DNA from: Melioribacter sp.
Lineage (GTDB): Bacteria > Bacteroidota > Ignavibacteria > Ignavibacteriales > Melioribacteraceae
Length of the DNA stretch: 64,000 nucleotides
Assembly (NCBI GenBank): GCA_026417975.1
Contig: JAOACD010000004.1
Location: forward strand, 1 to 64,000
Direction of reading: 5' to 3'
Shown piece after piece: positions 1 through 8,708 of this stretch; the stretch's first letter is position 1, and each line of letters starts with the position of its first letter. The notes beneath the pieces were generated by a model, which saw only the letters and a program-made list of their open reading frames with translations, ran no database searches and was not told the origin of the DNA. A program made the translations under genes and the position numbers.

Positions 1-21
1 AAATTATTTTTACTACTTGTA

Positions 22-211
22 TTATTTCATTTCAATTATTATGTTCATAATTAAATTTTTCATTTCTAATAAATGAGCGTTAATACATTTAAAGTTAGTA
101 TGTTCGTGTTTTCCAACCTTACGGTCTGCTCATTTATACACACGTCGACGTGCACGTGCTAATTTTCTTACTTTTCTTTTAGGTAATTTCCAATTTAAAT
201 AAGGTGTTAAA
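22..211 (-). pseudogene. possible decayed gene, basic protein
   Basis: One minus-strand frame reads coherently through this stretch apart from a single internal TGA. It gives a very basic segment (KRKVRKLARARRR) and then a KHEHTNFKC segment, ending in TAA at 22-24. There is no clear start or ribosome-binding site and I do not recognise the family. The GC-rich Arg/Ala codons at 141-159 stand out in AT-rich DNA. The same bases can be read on the plus strand as a short leader upstream of aspartate kinase (see 100-180), and I cannot decide between the two readings. Confidence 0.25.
100..180 (+). promoter_or_regulatory. candidate leader peptide/attenuator of thr operon
   Basis: A 20-codon plus-strand frame (ATG 100, TAA 160-162) ends in HTSTCTC and has four threonine codons, three of them in the last six. 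The 3' half of the frame is a palindromic GC-rich run (CACGTCGACGTG at 141-152 overlapping GCACGTGC at 152-159), followed by a T-rich stretch at 163-180. Thr-rich leaders with hairpins control thr operons in enterobacteria. Here this is only a layout resemblance: there is no clear ribosome-binding site and no antiterminator pairing was worked out. Confidence 0.22.
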
Positions 212-214
212 CAA

Positions 215-1603
215 ATGAGAATACTAAAGTTTGGCGGTTCGAGTGTAGGTAATGCAGAAAGAATTAATAATGTTATTGGAATACTTCAGAAATATTATAT
301 TTCAAAAAAAATAAAATTTTCTGTAGTCTTTTCTGCATTTCAAGGAGTAACGGATAAGTTAATAGAAATAGGCAAACTTGCTTTTAAACGTAATTTACAA
401 TATTCTTTAGAATTAAACTCTTTAATCGAACATCACTTTAAAATAGCATCTCAACTAAATAATAAGGAAAAAATTTCTCCGTTAACAAAAAAGTTGAATA
501 AACTTTTTGGTGAATTAAAAGAAGTTGTTAACGGTGTTTATCTTGTTAAAGAACTCACACCACGAACGTTAGATTATATTGTTAGTTTTGGAGAAAAACT
601 TTCATGTACAATCATTGGTGAAACCATGCTCAATCGTGGTATTGATTGTGAAATTTTATTTGCAGATAAATTAATTAAGACGGATAATAATTTTGGTTCT
701 GCGCGTGTTGATTTTAGAGTTACAAATAAAAAAATTATTAATTATTTCAATAAACACAGAAAGCTACAAGTAATAACAGGTTTTATTTCTTCTACTTCTA
801 AAAATGAAATTACAACTTTAGGAAGAGGTGGCTCGGATTATACAGCTTCAATCTTTGGAGCAGCCTTAAACGCGGAGTTAATAGAAATATGGACAGATGT
901 AGATGGAATTTTAACAGCAGATCCTCGGAAGGTTAAAGATGCTTTTTCGCTTGAATCAGTTACATACGAAGAAGCAATGGAACTTTCCCATTTTGGGGCA
1001 AAAGTAATTTATCCTCCTACGATGCTACCTGCTCTTCAAAAAAAGATTAAGATTGTAATTAAAAATACTTTTAATCCGGACTTCCCTGGAACATATATTT
1101 TAGAAAAAGAAAAATCATCCAAATTTACAGTAAAAGGAATTTCATCAATTGATGATATTGCATTAGTTCAAGTGCAAGGTGGAGGAATGATAGGTGTAAG
1201 CGGAATAGCAGCACGTTTGTTTGGGGCTTTAGCTCGTTATAATATTAACATTATATTAATATCTCAAGCTTCATCCGAACATAGTATTTGCTTAGCTGTT
1301 TTGCCTAAACATGCCGAAGAAGCAAAAAAAATAATTGAAGAAGAATTTCGACTTGAAATTTTAGATGGTAAAATTGGTAAAGTAGAAATAGAAAAAAATC
1401 TGTCGATAATAGCTGTTGTTGGAGAAAATATGCGCAATACACCAGGAATAGCTGGTAAAGTTTTTGGGGCGCTTGGAAAAAATAAAATTAATATTATAGC
1501 AATAGCTCAAGGTTCTTCAGAATTAAATATTTCACTAGTAATAAATAAAAACAATTTAACAGATGCACTAAATGTTTTGCATAAAGAATTATTAAAGAGG
1601 TAA
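215..1603 (+). CDS. lysC: aspartate kinase (monofunctional, ThrA-type kinase)
   Basis: Phosphorylates L-aspartate, the first step to lysine, methionine and threonine. The kinase fold opens with KFGGSS at residues 5-10, and GRGGSD near residue 204 is the second conserved kinase motif. Two ACT domains follow, at about 315-385 (GGGMIGVSGIAARLFGAL) and about 395-460, the region where end products normally inhibit. These ACT sequences look like those of bifunctional ThrA, but the protein stops at 462 residues with no homoserine dehydrogenase domain. AAGGTG lies 8 bases before the ATG. It is first in a tightly packed operon: asd starts 2 bases after its stop. Confidence 0.93.
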   Translation: MRILKFGGSSVGNAERINNVIGILQKYYISKKIKFSVVFSAFQGVTDKLIEIGKLAFKRNLQYSLELNSLIEHHFKIASQLNNKEKISPLTKKLNKLFGELKEVVNGVYLVKELTPRTLDYIVSFGEKLSCTIIGETMLNRGIDCEILFADKLIKTDNNFGSARVDFRVTNKKIINYFNKHRKLQVITGFISSTSKNEITTLGRGGSDYTASIFGAALNAELIEIWTDVDGILTADPRKVKDAFSLESVTYEEAMELSHFGAKVIYPPTMLPALQKKIKIVIKNTFNPDFPGTYILEKEKSSKFTVKGISSIDDIALVQVQGGGMIGVSGIAARLFGALARYNINIILISQASSEHSICLAVLPKHAEEAKKIIEEEFRLEILDGKIGKVEIEKNLSIIAVVGENMRNTPGIAGKVFGALGKNKINIIAIAQGSSELNISLVINKNNLTDALNVLHKELLKR

Positions 1604-1605
1604 AA

Positions 1606-2649
1606 ATGAATACACAAAAAATTCCTGTAGCAATTTTAGGTGCAACTGGAAGTGTTGGACAAAGGTTTTTAGAGCTGCTTTCAAATCATCCTTGGTTCGA
1701 GGTAGTAGAACTTGCAGCCTCAGAAAAATCAGCAGGGAAAAAATATTCTGAAGCTACAAATTGGATTATGCAAACTCCTTTGCCAGATAAATTTGCAAAT
1801 ATGATTGTAAAAAGATGCGAGCCAAATCTTAATGCAAGAATAGTGTTCTCTGGACTTGATGCTTCTGTAGCTGGAGAAATTGAAACTGCTTTTGCAGAAG
1901 CTGGCTATTATGTTATTTCAAATGCAAGAAATCATCGCTTTGATGAAGATGTGCCGTTAATGATTCCTGAAGTTAATTCAGACCATCTCGATTTGTTGAA
2001 AACACAAAAGTATAAAGGAGGCATTGTAACAAATCCAAATTGTTCAACAATAGGATTGGCTTTAGCATTAAAACCACTTTACGATTATTTTGGAATTGAA
2101 GCTGTAAATGTCGTAACAATGCAAGCAGTCTCTGGTGCTGGTTATCCTGGATTGCCAAGTTTAGATATTATTGATAATGTAATTCCTTTTATTAGTGGTG
2201 AAGAAAAGAAAATGGAGACAGAACCTTTGAAAATTTTTGGTAAACTCGATTCAAATAAAATAGAATTTGCAGATATTAAAATTAGTGCTCAATGTAATCG
2301 AGTTGGTGTGCTTGATGGCCATACAGAATGTGTTCAAGTAAAATTAAAAACAAAAACAACTGTAGAAGAAATAATTAAAGTATGGAAAGAATTTAAATCT
2401 GTTCCACAGGAATTAAAACTTCCTTCTGCACCACAAAATCCAATTATTTATTTTAGTGAGGAAAAATATCCTCAACCTAAAATTCATAGAAACATTGAAA
2501 AAGGGATGGCTACATCGATAGGAAGATTAAGAGAGTGTCCAATATTTGATTTTAAGTTTGTTATTCTTTCTCATAACACAATTCGTGGGGCTGCTGGTGG
2601 AACAATTTTAATTGCAGAACTAATGAAAGCAAAAGGATATATCCAATGA
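1606..2649 (+). CDS. asd: aspartate-semialdehyde dehydrogenase (archaeal/fungal type)
   Basis: Reduces aspartyl phosphate to aspartate semialdehyde with NADPH. The Rossmann nucleotide loop GATGSVG is at residues 12-18, the catalytic cysteine is in NPNCST at about residue 146, and the active-site histidine is in GHTE at about 238. Length (347) and sequence fit the archaeal/fungal-type Asd rather than the E. coli type. The start ATG follows the kinase stop by 2 bases. The stop overlaps the thrB start as ATGA (2646-2649), so the two are probably translationally coupled. Confidence 0.95.
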   Translation: MNTQKIPVAILGATGSVGQRFLELLSNHPWFEVVELAASEKSAGKKYSEATNWIMQTPLPDKFANMIVKRCEPNLNARIVFSGLDASVAGEIETAFAEAGYYVISNARNHRFDEDVPLMIPEVNSDHLDLLKTQKYKGGIVTNPNCSTIGLALALKPLYDYFGIEAVNVVTMQAVSGAGYPGLPSLDIIDNVIPFISGEEKKMETEPLKIFGKLDSNKIEFADIKISAQCNRVGVLDGHTECVQVKLKTKTTVEEIIKVWKEFKSVPQELKLPSAPQNPIIYFSEEKYPQPKIHRNIEKGMATSIGRLRECPIFDFKFVILSHNTIRGAAGGTILIAELMKAKGYIQ

Positions 2650-3581
2650 GTTCTAAAAGCATTAGAGTTTTTGCTCCTGCATCAGTTTCAAATGTGGGTC
2701 CGGGTTTCGATATGATGGGTTTTGCTCTCTATGAACCCGGTGATGAAGTCATTATAAGGAAAAATAATTCAAAAGAATTGAGAATAGTTAAAATTGACGG
2801 CGACAACGGTAATCTTCCTCTTGAAGTTGATAAAAACACAACTACTGTTGCTATAAAATCCCTTCTTGAAAAATATAATTTGAAAGTTGGTCTTGATGTT
2901 CTAATACATAAAAAAATGGGAATAGGAAGTGGACTTGGTTCAAGTGCGGCAAGTGCGGTGGCAGGAGTTTTTGCCGTTAACGAGTTGTTAGACTTAAAAC
3001 TTCCTAAGTTGGATTTACTAGTCCACGCAATGGCTGGCGAATTTGTTGCAAGTGGTAGTATCCATGCAGATAATGTTGCTCCATGTTTGTTTGGTGGATT
3101 TGTTTTGATTAGAAGTTATAATCCTCTTGATATTATTCAAATTGATTATCCTAAAAACTTATATTGTAGTATTGTTTACCCAGATATTGTTATTAAAACA
3201 AAAGAAGCAAGAAAAATCTTAAGCAAAACTGTTAAACTTAAAACTGCAATAGCTCAAGCTGGTAACGCATCTGGACTTATAATTGGTCTGATGACAAAGA
3301 ATTTTGATTTAATTAGTCGCTCTATAATTGACTTAATAGCTGAACCGAAGCGAGCAAAATTAATCCCTTGCTACAATAAAGTTAGAAAAGCCGCATTGGA
3401 CAATGGAGCACTGAATTGCAATATAACAGGGTCGGGTCCCTCTATGTTTGCATTTTCAACATCTGCTAAGGATGCAGAAAGAATTGCAGATTCAATGCTA
3501 AAGGCAGTAATTCAATCTGGATTAAACGGAAGAAAATACGTTTCAAAAATTAATGAGAAAGGACCAATAATTTTAGAATGA
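2646..3581 (+). CDS. thrB: homoserine kinase
   Basis: GHMP-family kinase that phosphorylates homoserine to O-phosphohomoserine. The ATP-binding loop GIGSGLGSSAAS is at about residues 93-104. The N-terminal APASVSNVGPGFD is typical of ThrB, and NITGSGPSMFAFS near the C-terminus is GHMP motif 3. The length of 311 is normal. It overlaps asd upstream and thrC downstream by 4 bases each. The homoserine dehydrogenase that makes its substrate is not in this window. Confidence 0.95.
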   Translation: MSSKSIRVFAPASVSNVGPGFDMMGFALYEPGDEVIIRKNNSKELRIVKIDGDNGNLPLEVDKNTTTVAIKSLLEKYNLKVGLDVLIHKKMGIGSGLGSSAASAVAGVFAVNELLDLKLPKLDLLVHAMAGEFVASGSIHADNVAPCLFGGFVLIRSYNPLDIIQIDYPKNLYCSIVYPDIVIKTKEARKILSKTVKLKTAIAQAGNASGLIIGLMTKNFDLISRSIIDLIAEPKRAKLIPCYNKVRKAALDNGALNCNITGSGPSMFAFSTSAKDAERIADSMLKAVIQSGLNGRKYVSKINEKGPIILE

Positions 3582-4879
3582 AATACTATAGTACAAACAA
3601 TAAAAATCAATTTGTAAGTTTTGAAACTGCTGTAATGCAAGGACTTGCAGAAGATGGGGGTCTTTTCATGCCAGAATACTTCCCATCTATGGATAGTAAT
3701 TTTATTGAATCGTTAGAAAAATATTCATTTCAAGAAATTGCTTTTAGAATTTCAGAAAAATTTATTGAAGATGAAATATCAGAAAGTAATTTGTCTGATA
3801 TAATTTCCAATTCTATTACATTTCCTGCCCCTTTAATTTTAATTGGGGAAAAATTGTACGTTCTTGAATTATTTCATGGTCCTACTCTTGCATTTAAAGA
3901 TTTTGGTGCAAGATTTATGGCAAAAACAATGGGGTATTTCGTTGCTAAAAGAAGTATACAACTAAATATTTTAGTTGCAACCTCTGGCGATACCGGAAGT
4001 GCTGTTGCTTATGGATTTTATGATACTCCAGGAATAAATGTTTTTATTCTTTATCCAAAGGGAAAAGTAAGTTTGATTCAAGAAAAACAATTGACAACTT
4101 TAGATAAAAACATCACAGCACTTGAAATTGATGGAACATTCGATGATTGCCAAAGATTAGTTAAAACAGCTTTCGTTGATAAAGAATTAAACAAAAAATT
4201 GAATCTTACTTCTGCTAATTCGATAAATATTTCAAGATTACTTCCACAAGCATTTTATTATTTTGAAGCTTATAAACAAATTAAGGATAAAAAACTACAC
4301 TCTATATTTTCTGTGCCATCTGGAAATCTTGGAAATTTAACTGCAGGATTAATAGCAAAAAAAATCGGATTGCCAATTTTTAAGTTTATTGGAGCAGTTA
4401 ATAGCAATAAAGTATTTGCAGAATTTTTAAGAACAGGCAATTTTGTTCCTCGCTCATCAATTCAAACTCTTTCTAATGCGATGGATGTTGGAAATCCAAG
4501 TAATCTTGTTAGAATTAGAGAAATGTATTCTGACATTCTGAGAGACATGCAAAATGATATTTATTCTGAATCTTACGATGATATACAAACTCGTCAAGGA
4601 ATAAAAGAAGTTTATGAAAAATTTAATTATATAATTGATCCACATGGATCGGTTGGATATTTAGCACTTAGAGATTATACCAGGTTTAGTCAAGAATTTA
4701 ATGGAATAGTACTCGAAACCGCTCATCCCGCAAAATTTAAGGATGTAGTTGAAGAGGAGCTAAAAATAAATGTGGAAATTCCTGAAAGATTAGCCTCTTG
4801 TTTAAATAAAGAAAAAAGAACTGTAGAACTAAGTTCGAAATATGAAGACCTTAGAGAGTATTTAATGAAATTTTTATAA
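3578..4879 (+). CDS. thrC: threonine synthase
   Basis: PLP enzyme that converts O-phosphohomoserine to threonine. The PLP lysine lies in HGPTLAFKDFGARF at about residue 107, SGDTGSAVA is the phosphate/substrate loop, and PSGNLGNLTAG binds the cofactor phosphate. The length of 433 and the N-terminal YYSTN start fit the bacterial/yeast-type enzyme. It is the last gene of the thr operon and ends 9 bases from the convergent SIR2-like gene, with no obvious terminator hairpin between them. Confidence 0.95.
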   Translation: MKYYSTNNKNQFVSFETAVMQGLAEDGGLFMPEYFPSMDSNFIESLEKYSFQEIAFRISEKFIEDEISESNLSDIISNSITFPAPLILIGEKLYVLELFHGPTLAFKDFGARFMAKTMGYFVAKRSIQLNILVATSGDTGSAVAYGFYDTPGINVFILYPKGKVSLIQEKQLTTLDKNITALEIDGTFDDCQRLVKTAFVDKELNKKLNLTSANSINISRLLPQAFYYFEAYKQIKDKKLHSIFSVPSGNLGNLTAGLIAKKIGLPIFKFIGAVNSNKVFAEFLRTGNFVPRSSIQTLSNAMDVGNPSNLVRIREMYSDILRDMQNDIYSESYDDIQTRQGIKEVYEKFNYIIDPHGSVGYLALRDYTRFSQEFNGIVLETAHPAKFKDVVEEELKINVEIPERLASCLNKEKRTVELSSKYEDLREYLMKFL

Positions 4880-4888
4880 GGAACTGTT

Positions 4889-6001
4889 TTATAAAATTTC
4901 TAATAATAAATTTTTCTCAAGTAGCTCTTCAAAAGAAGTATTTATGAATTTTACTTCTTTTGATATTGATTTATAACTTAACTCAAGGGATTCTTTCTTT
5001 TTTGGATTTACTACAATTACTTTGGTTCCTTCTTGAATATGCTTTTTGAATAATGCAATTATGTGTAAATCTGCGTCTGACATTGAATAGCCGATAAAAA
5101 TTATTTTTCTTGTGGAGCGTATTTCCTTTGATGCTTCAACAAGTAATTGTGAAATCACCGGATGATGTAATGTTTTTAAATAGGATGGTGGCATTATCAA
5201 AGTTTCAAAATCTGTTTCGTCAATAGGACAACGAAATTCATACTCTTCTTTATCTGGATAAGTATAACCAAGAAATTTTCCTTTGTTCAAATCAATTTTT
5301 CTATCCCATGGTGTAAGCAAGGTTAAATTACAGCAATTGCAGTATTTCCAGTTTAAACTTCCATGTAGTTTTATAATCTTGATTGAAATAGGTTTTGCGC
5401 TTTCTTCTACAAATACAGGTTCGCGGGGATTAATCCAGAAATTGTAGTTTTTTAATTGAGGAAGTTTTTCATAATTCATTAGAGGAATACAATAATCAAG
5501 GTAATAATTTTTTTTAAATAAAAATTCGAATGATTGTTCTAACAATGTATCATAATTTAAGGTTATAATTGATGAATTTGGAACTTTATTTGTAAGTATT
5601 TGCCAGAATTGTTGATAATAGTGACTTTTCTTGTCTGTATTTAAATTTACTATATAGTGCACAAGCTTAATGAGATATTCTTTTATCTCTCTTATACGAC
5701 TATTTGTATATTTTGAGTTGAGGCTTTCATTATGTTGAATGAAATAATCTAAAAATCCAAATACAGCTTCAAGTTTAGGATATAAATTTAATTGACTATT
5801 ATACATGAAATTATCATTAATAAAGTCAATAACAATTTTTCCTATTTCTGATTTTTTTATTTCCTGATTTTCGTCTGATAAAATTTGTGGTAGAATATCC
5901 CTTTGAAGAGGTACCCCATCTGGTTTTGAAGCCCCTGCACCTAAAACAAATATAACATCTCGGTGCTGAGCATATTTGATAAATTTTTCTACTTTGTTCA
6001 T
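4889..6001 (-). CDS. SIR2-like domain protein
   Basis: A stand-alone 370-residue protein of the bacterial SIR2-like (sirtuin-fold) group. The NAD-binding GAGAS is at residues 21-25. TLNYD at 147-151 replaces the sirtuin TQNxD and keeps the catalytic-region Asn and Asp. The candidate catalytic histidine is in KLHGS (211-215). Cysteines at 221, 223, 224 and 258 could form a degenerate zinc site, and GYSMSDAD at 304-311 is typical of the SIR2_2-type C-terminus. Relatives act as NADases in anti-phage systems (Thoeris ThsA, DSR, SIR2-pAgo), but no partner gene is nearby and there is no effector or sensor extension. NADase rather than deacylase activity is inferred. It sits between thrC and rsmG. 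Confidence 0.8.
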   Translation of the reverse strand: MNKVEKFIKYAQHRDVIFVLGAGASKPDGVPLQRDILPQILSDENQEIKKSEIGKIVIDFINDNFMYNSQLNLYPKLEAVFGFLDYFIQHNESLNSKYTNSRIREIKEYLIKLVHYIVNLNTDKKSHYYQQFWQILTNKVPNSSIITLNYDTLLEQSFEFLFKKNYYLDYCIPLMNYEKLPQLKNYNFWINPREPVFVEESAKPISIKIIKLHGSLNWKYCNCCNLTLLTPWDRKIDLNKGKFLGYTYPDKEEYEFRCPIDETDFETLIMPPSYLKTLHHPVISQLLVEASKEIRSTRKIIFIGYSMSDADLHIIALFKKHIQEGTKVIVVNPKKKESLELSYKSISKEVKFINTSFEELLEKNLLLEIL

Positions 6002-6067
6002 ATAGAACTCAGAAAGAAAGTTGAATCAATATCGGGAATGAATTTTAATTATCAGTGTTATACAAAA

Positions 6068-6748
6068 TTACTTATTTATTTCAACAAGAATTAGCTTTTT
6101 CTCTTTTTCGTTGCGAGCATTTGTTGGTTTATAGGCTAGCTCAAAGATTGTGGATTTTTTAATGTATGCTTTGTACTTTAATTCAGCAGTGCTAAATTCA
6201 TTATTTAAATCTCCACCTTTTATTGAAGCGATATATGATTTTTCTTTTAGTAAAGGAAGTGCATAACTGAAAAGTGTTATTAAAGGTACTGTTGCACGAC
6301 TAATTACAAGGTCAAAAGCTTCTGAATATTTTTGTCTAAATTCTTCACTTTCAACTCTATAATTTTCTGCAACTAAATTATTTAACTTGAGTTTAGAAAT
6401 AAATTCTTTTACGGCTTCAATTTTTTTAGTGGTTGAATCTACAAGAACACCTTTTAATTGAGGACGCGTAATAGCAAGAGGTATTCCTGGAAAACCTCCA
6501 CCAGTTCCAACGTCTAGGAAGTAGTTAATTTTTTGCGGAAGAAATTCTGAAATATAGGAAGAGATAAAAACATGATTTTCAATTATTTTTTGAATGTCTC
6601 TGCGGGATATTAAATTTACTTTAGAATTTTTTTGAGTGACAAGAACAGCAAAGTTGGCTAGACGCTCAAGTTGGTACTCATCTGGGTTAATGTTATTTTC
6701 CCAGAAGAGCATCTTCAACTCGCGAAGATACTGTTCGTATGAACTCAA
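6068..6748 (-). CDS. rsmG: 16S rRNA (guanine527-N7)-methyltransferase
   Basis: SAM-dependent methyltransferase (GidB) that modifies G527 of 16S rRNA. The SAM loop DVGTGGGFPG is at about residues 79-88, and VISRATVP in mid-protein is a family motif. The start codon is TTG at 6746-6748, chosen because GAGG lies 7 bases upstream; the next ATG is at 6712. It follows mnmG by 15 bases in the classic mnmE-mnmG-rsmG order often found near oriC. Confidence 0.93.
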   Translation of the reverse strand: MSSYEQYLRELKMLFWENNINPDEYQLERLANFAVLVTQKNSKVNLISRRDIQKIIENHVFISSYISEFLPQKINYFLDVGTGGGFPGIPLAITRPQLKGVLVDSTTKKIEAVKEFISKLKLNNLVAENYRVESEEFRQKYSEAFDLVISRATVPLITLFSYALPLLKEKSYIASIKGGDLNNEFSTAELKYKAYIKKSTIFELAYKPTNARNEKEKKLILVEINK

Positions 6749-6763
6749 AGAAAAACCTCAAAT

Positions 6764-8638
6764 TTAGCTCTTTAAATATACTAATAAAACTGAAATATCA
6801 GAAGGTGTTACACCAGAAATTCTGGATGCCTGACCAATTGACCTTGGTTTTACTTTACTTAATTTTTCCCTGCCTTCAGTAGAAATAGCTTTTAAATTAG
6901 AATAATCAAAATTTAATGGTATTAAAACATTTTCTAATTTTTCCATTTTTTCTATTAATTCTAGTTGCCTTTGAATATAACCCTCATATTTAAATTCAAT
7001 TTCGATTTGTTCTAATGCCTTTTGATCTTTTATTAAGTCTATAATTTCACCATTTTTATCTTTTATGAATTCAAGTAATTCAACTAGGTTTATTTCAGGT
7101 CTTTTTACTAACTTATCAATAGTTTCCGCATTATCGATTGGTGATGTATTTTTTTGAATTAAGAAAGAATTTATTTCATTAGGTAGGAGTTTTGTTTTAC
7201 TTAAGAATTCTTTTGATTTTGTAATTAAAACTTCCCTTTCTTTCAATTCGTTATAAAGTTCTTTTGGTATTAAACCAAATTCGTAACCGTACTTCATTAA
7301 TCTTCTATCAGCATTATCTTGCCGGAGAATTAATCTATGCTCTGCCCTAGAAGTAAACATTCGATAAGGTTCGTCAGTAGATTTTCCAACCAAATCATCT
7401 ATTAAAACCCCAATGTAAGCTTCGCTTCTTTTAAGCACAAATTCAGGTCTTTTTTGTATTTTAAGAGCAGCATTTATTCCAGCAACAATTCCTTGTGCTG
7501 CTGCTTCTTCGTAGCCAGATGTGCCATTAATTTGGCCGGCAAAGTAGAGTCCTTCTATTAATTTTGTTTCTAAAGTTAAATCAACTTGATGTGGTGGAAA
7601 AAAGTCGTATTCAACAGCATAACCTGGACGCACCATTTCTACGTTTTCGAGTCCTTTAATTTTTCTTAAAGCTTCGAACTGTATATCTTCAGGGAGAGAA
7701 GTTGAAAATCCATTAATATAAATTAGATCCGAATCGAGGCCTTCTGGTTCTAAGAAAAGTTGATGTCTTTCCTTGTCGGCAAATCTATAAATTTTATCTT
7801 CTATAGAGGGACAATAGCGCGGACCTCTTCCTTTAATTTTTCCTGTAAATAAAGGCGACCTATCGAAACCTTTTTCTAAAATTTGATGTACGGTTTTATC
7901 TGTATAAGTAATGTAGCAACTTAGTTGTGGTAAATATGGGAATTTATCTTTTGGAGTTCTAAGCGAAAATGGTTGTGGTGGGTCATCACCCTTTTGTTCT
8001 TCAAGTATATCCCAGTTAATAGTATCTTTTTTTAGTCTTGGGGGTGTACCGGTTTTAAGCCTTCCAGCTTCAAATCCAAGTTTAACTAAAGACTCTGTTA
8101 GTCCTAGTGAAGCTGGTTCACCGAATCTTCCTCCTTGAAAAGATTTTAGTCCTGTATGCATTAGTCCATTTAAAAAAGTGCCAGTTGAAATTATAAGTGC
8201 TTTGCATTTTATTTCTAGTCCTTTTTGAGTTTTAACCCCTGCAATTTTTTTGTTTTCTACGACTACCTCAACAACAGAATCTTCAATAATTTCAAGGTTT
8301 GGAACAGATTCAACAATTTTAAGGGCTTCAATTGAATATAATTTTCTGTCGTTTTGACTTCGCCCTGCCCAAACAGCTGGACCTTTTGATTTGTTTAAGG
8401 TTCTGAATTGAATTCCAGACCTGTCTGCTATAAGCCCTATCATTCCTCCTAAAGCATCTATTTCGTGGACTAAATGACCTTTTGCGCTACCTCCAACAGC
8501 GGGATTGCAAGACATTCTACCTATTGCTTTTTTATCCATTGTAATCATAGCAACAGAGCATCCCATTCTAGCAGGTGCAGTAGCTGCTTCGATTCCTGCG
8601 TGTCCACCACCTATTACTATAACATCGTATTCTTTCAT
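6764..8638 (-). CDS. mnmG: tRNA uridine-5-carboxymethylaminomethyl modification enzyme, FAD subunit
   Basis: With MnmE it installs the cmnm5/nm5 group at the wobble uridine of certain tRNAs. From the chosen start the protein begins [19 protein letters not shown], the FAD dinucleotide fold. [34 protein letters not shown] and [15 protein letters not shown] are MnmG signatures. The frame stays open 27 codons upstream to 8719, but that extension merely translates two parS palindromes. AAAGGAG directly before the ATG at 8638 fixes the start and gives 624 residues, the usual length. Confidence 0.96.
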   Translation of the reverse strand: MKEYDVIVIGGGHAGIEAATAPARMGCSVAMITMDKKAIGRMSCNPAVGGSAKGHLVHEIDALGGMIGLIADRSGIQFRTLNKSKGPAVWAGRSQNDRKLYSIEALKIVESVPNLEIIEDSVVEVVVENKKIAGVKTQKGLEIKCKALIISTGTFLNGLMHTGLKSFQGGRFGEPASLGLTESLVKLGFEAGRLKTGTPPRLKKDTINWDILEEQKGDDPPQPFSLRTPKDKFPYLPQLSCYITYTDKTVHQILEKGFDRSPLFTGKIKGRGPRYCPSIEDKIYRFADKERHQLFLEPEGLDSDLIYINGFSTSLPEDIQFEALRKIKGLENVEMVRPGYAVEYDFFPPHQVDLTLETKLIEGLYFAGQINGTSGYEEAAAQGIVAGINAALKIQKRPEFVLKRSEAYIGVLIDDLVGKSTDEPYRMFTSRAEHRLILRQDNADRRLMKYGYEFGLIPKELYNELKEREVLITKSKEFLSKTKLLPNEINSFLIQKNTSPIDNAETIDKLVKRPEINLVELLEFIKDKNGEIIDLIKDQKALEQIEIEFKYEGYIQRQLELIEKMEKLENVLIPLNFDYSNLKAISTEGREKLSKVKPRSIGQASRISGVTPSDISVLLVYLKS

Positions 8639-8650
8639 AATTCTCCTTTC

Positions 8651-8666
8651 TGTTTCACGTGAAAAA
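8651..8666. promoter_or_regulatory. parS: parS site 1 (ParB-binding centromere)
   Basis: TGTTTCACGTGAAAAA matches the chromosomal parS consensus TGTTTCACGTGAAACA at 15 of 16 positions; only the penultimate base differs. It lies in the 70-base gap between mnmG and mnmE, 39 bases from the perfect second copy. ParB/Spo0J binds such sites to load SMC and segregate origins. Confidence 0.85.
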
Positions 8667-8689
8667 ATTATAAAAATTCTAATTGTTTT

Positions 8690-8705
8690 TGTTTCACGTG
8701 AAACA
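8690..8705. promoter_or_regulatory. parS: parS site 2 (perfect palindrome)
   Basis: TGTTTCACGTGAAACA is a perfect 16-base palindrome and an exact match to the widely conserved parS consensus. It ends 3 bases before the mnmE stop codon. Two copies in one short intergenic gap are very unlikely by chance. parA and parB, often next to rsmG, are not in this window. Confidence 0.92.
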
Positions 8706-8708
8706 TTA

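Noticed and set aside
134-142. DnaA-box match TTATACACA
   Set aside because: A single box without others nearby is expected by chance, and there is no dnaA gene or AT-rich unwinding element here, so it was not called an origin.
4889-6001. Anti-phage defence island around the SIR2-like gene
   Set aside because: Neighbours are housekeeping genes (thrC, rsmG, mnmG). There is no helicase, TIR, pAgo, nuclease or other defence partner, so only the single gene is of interest.
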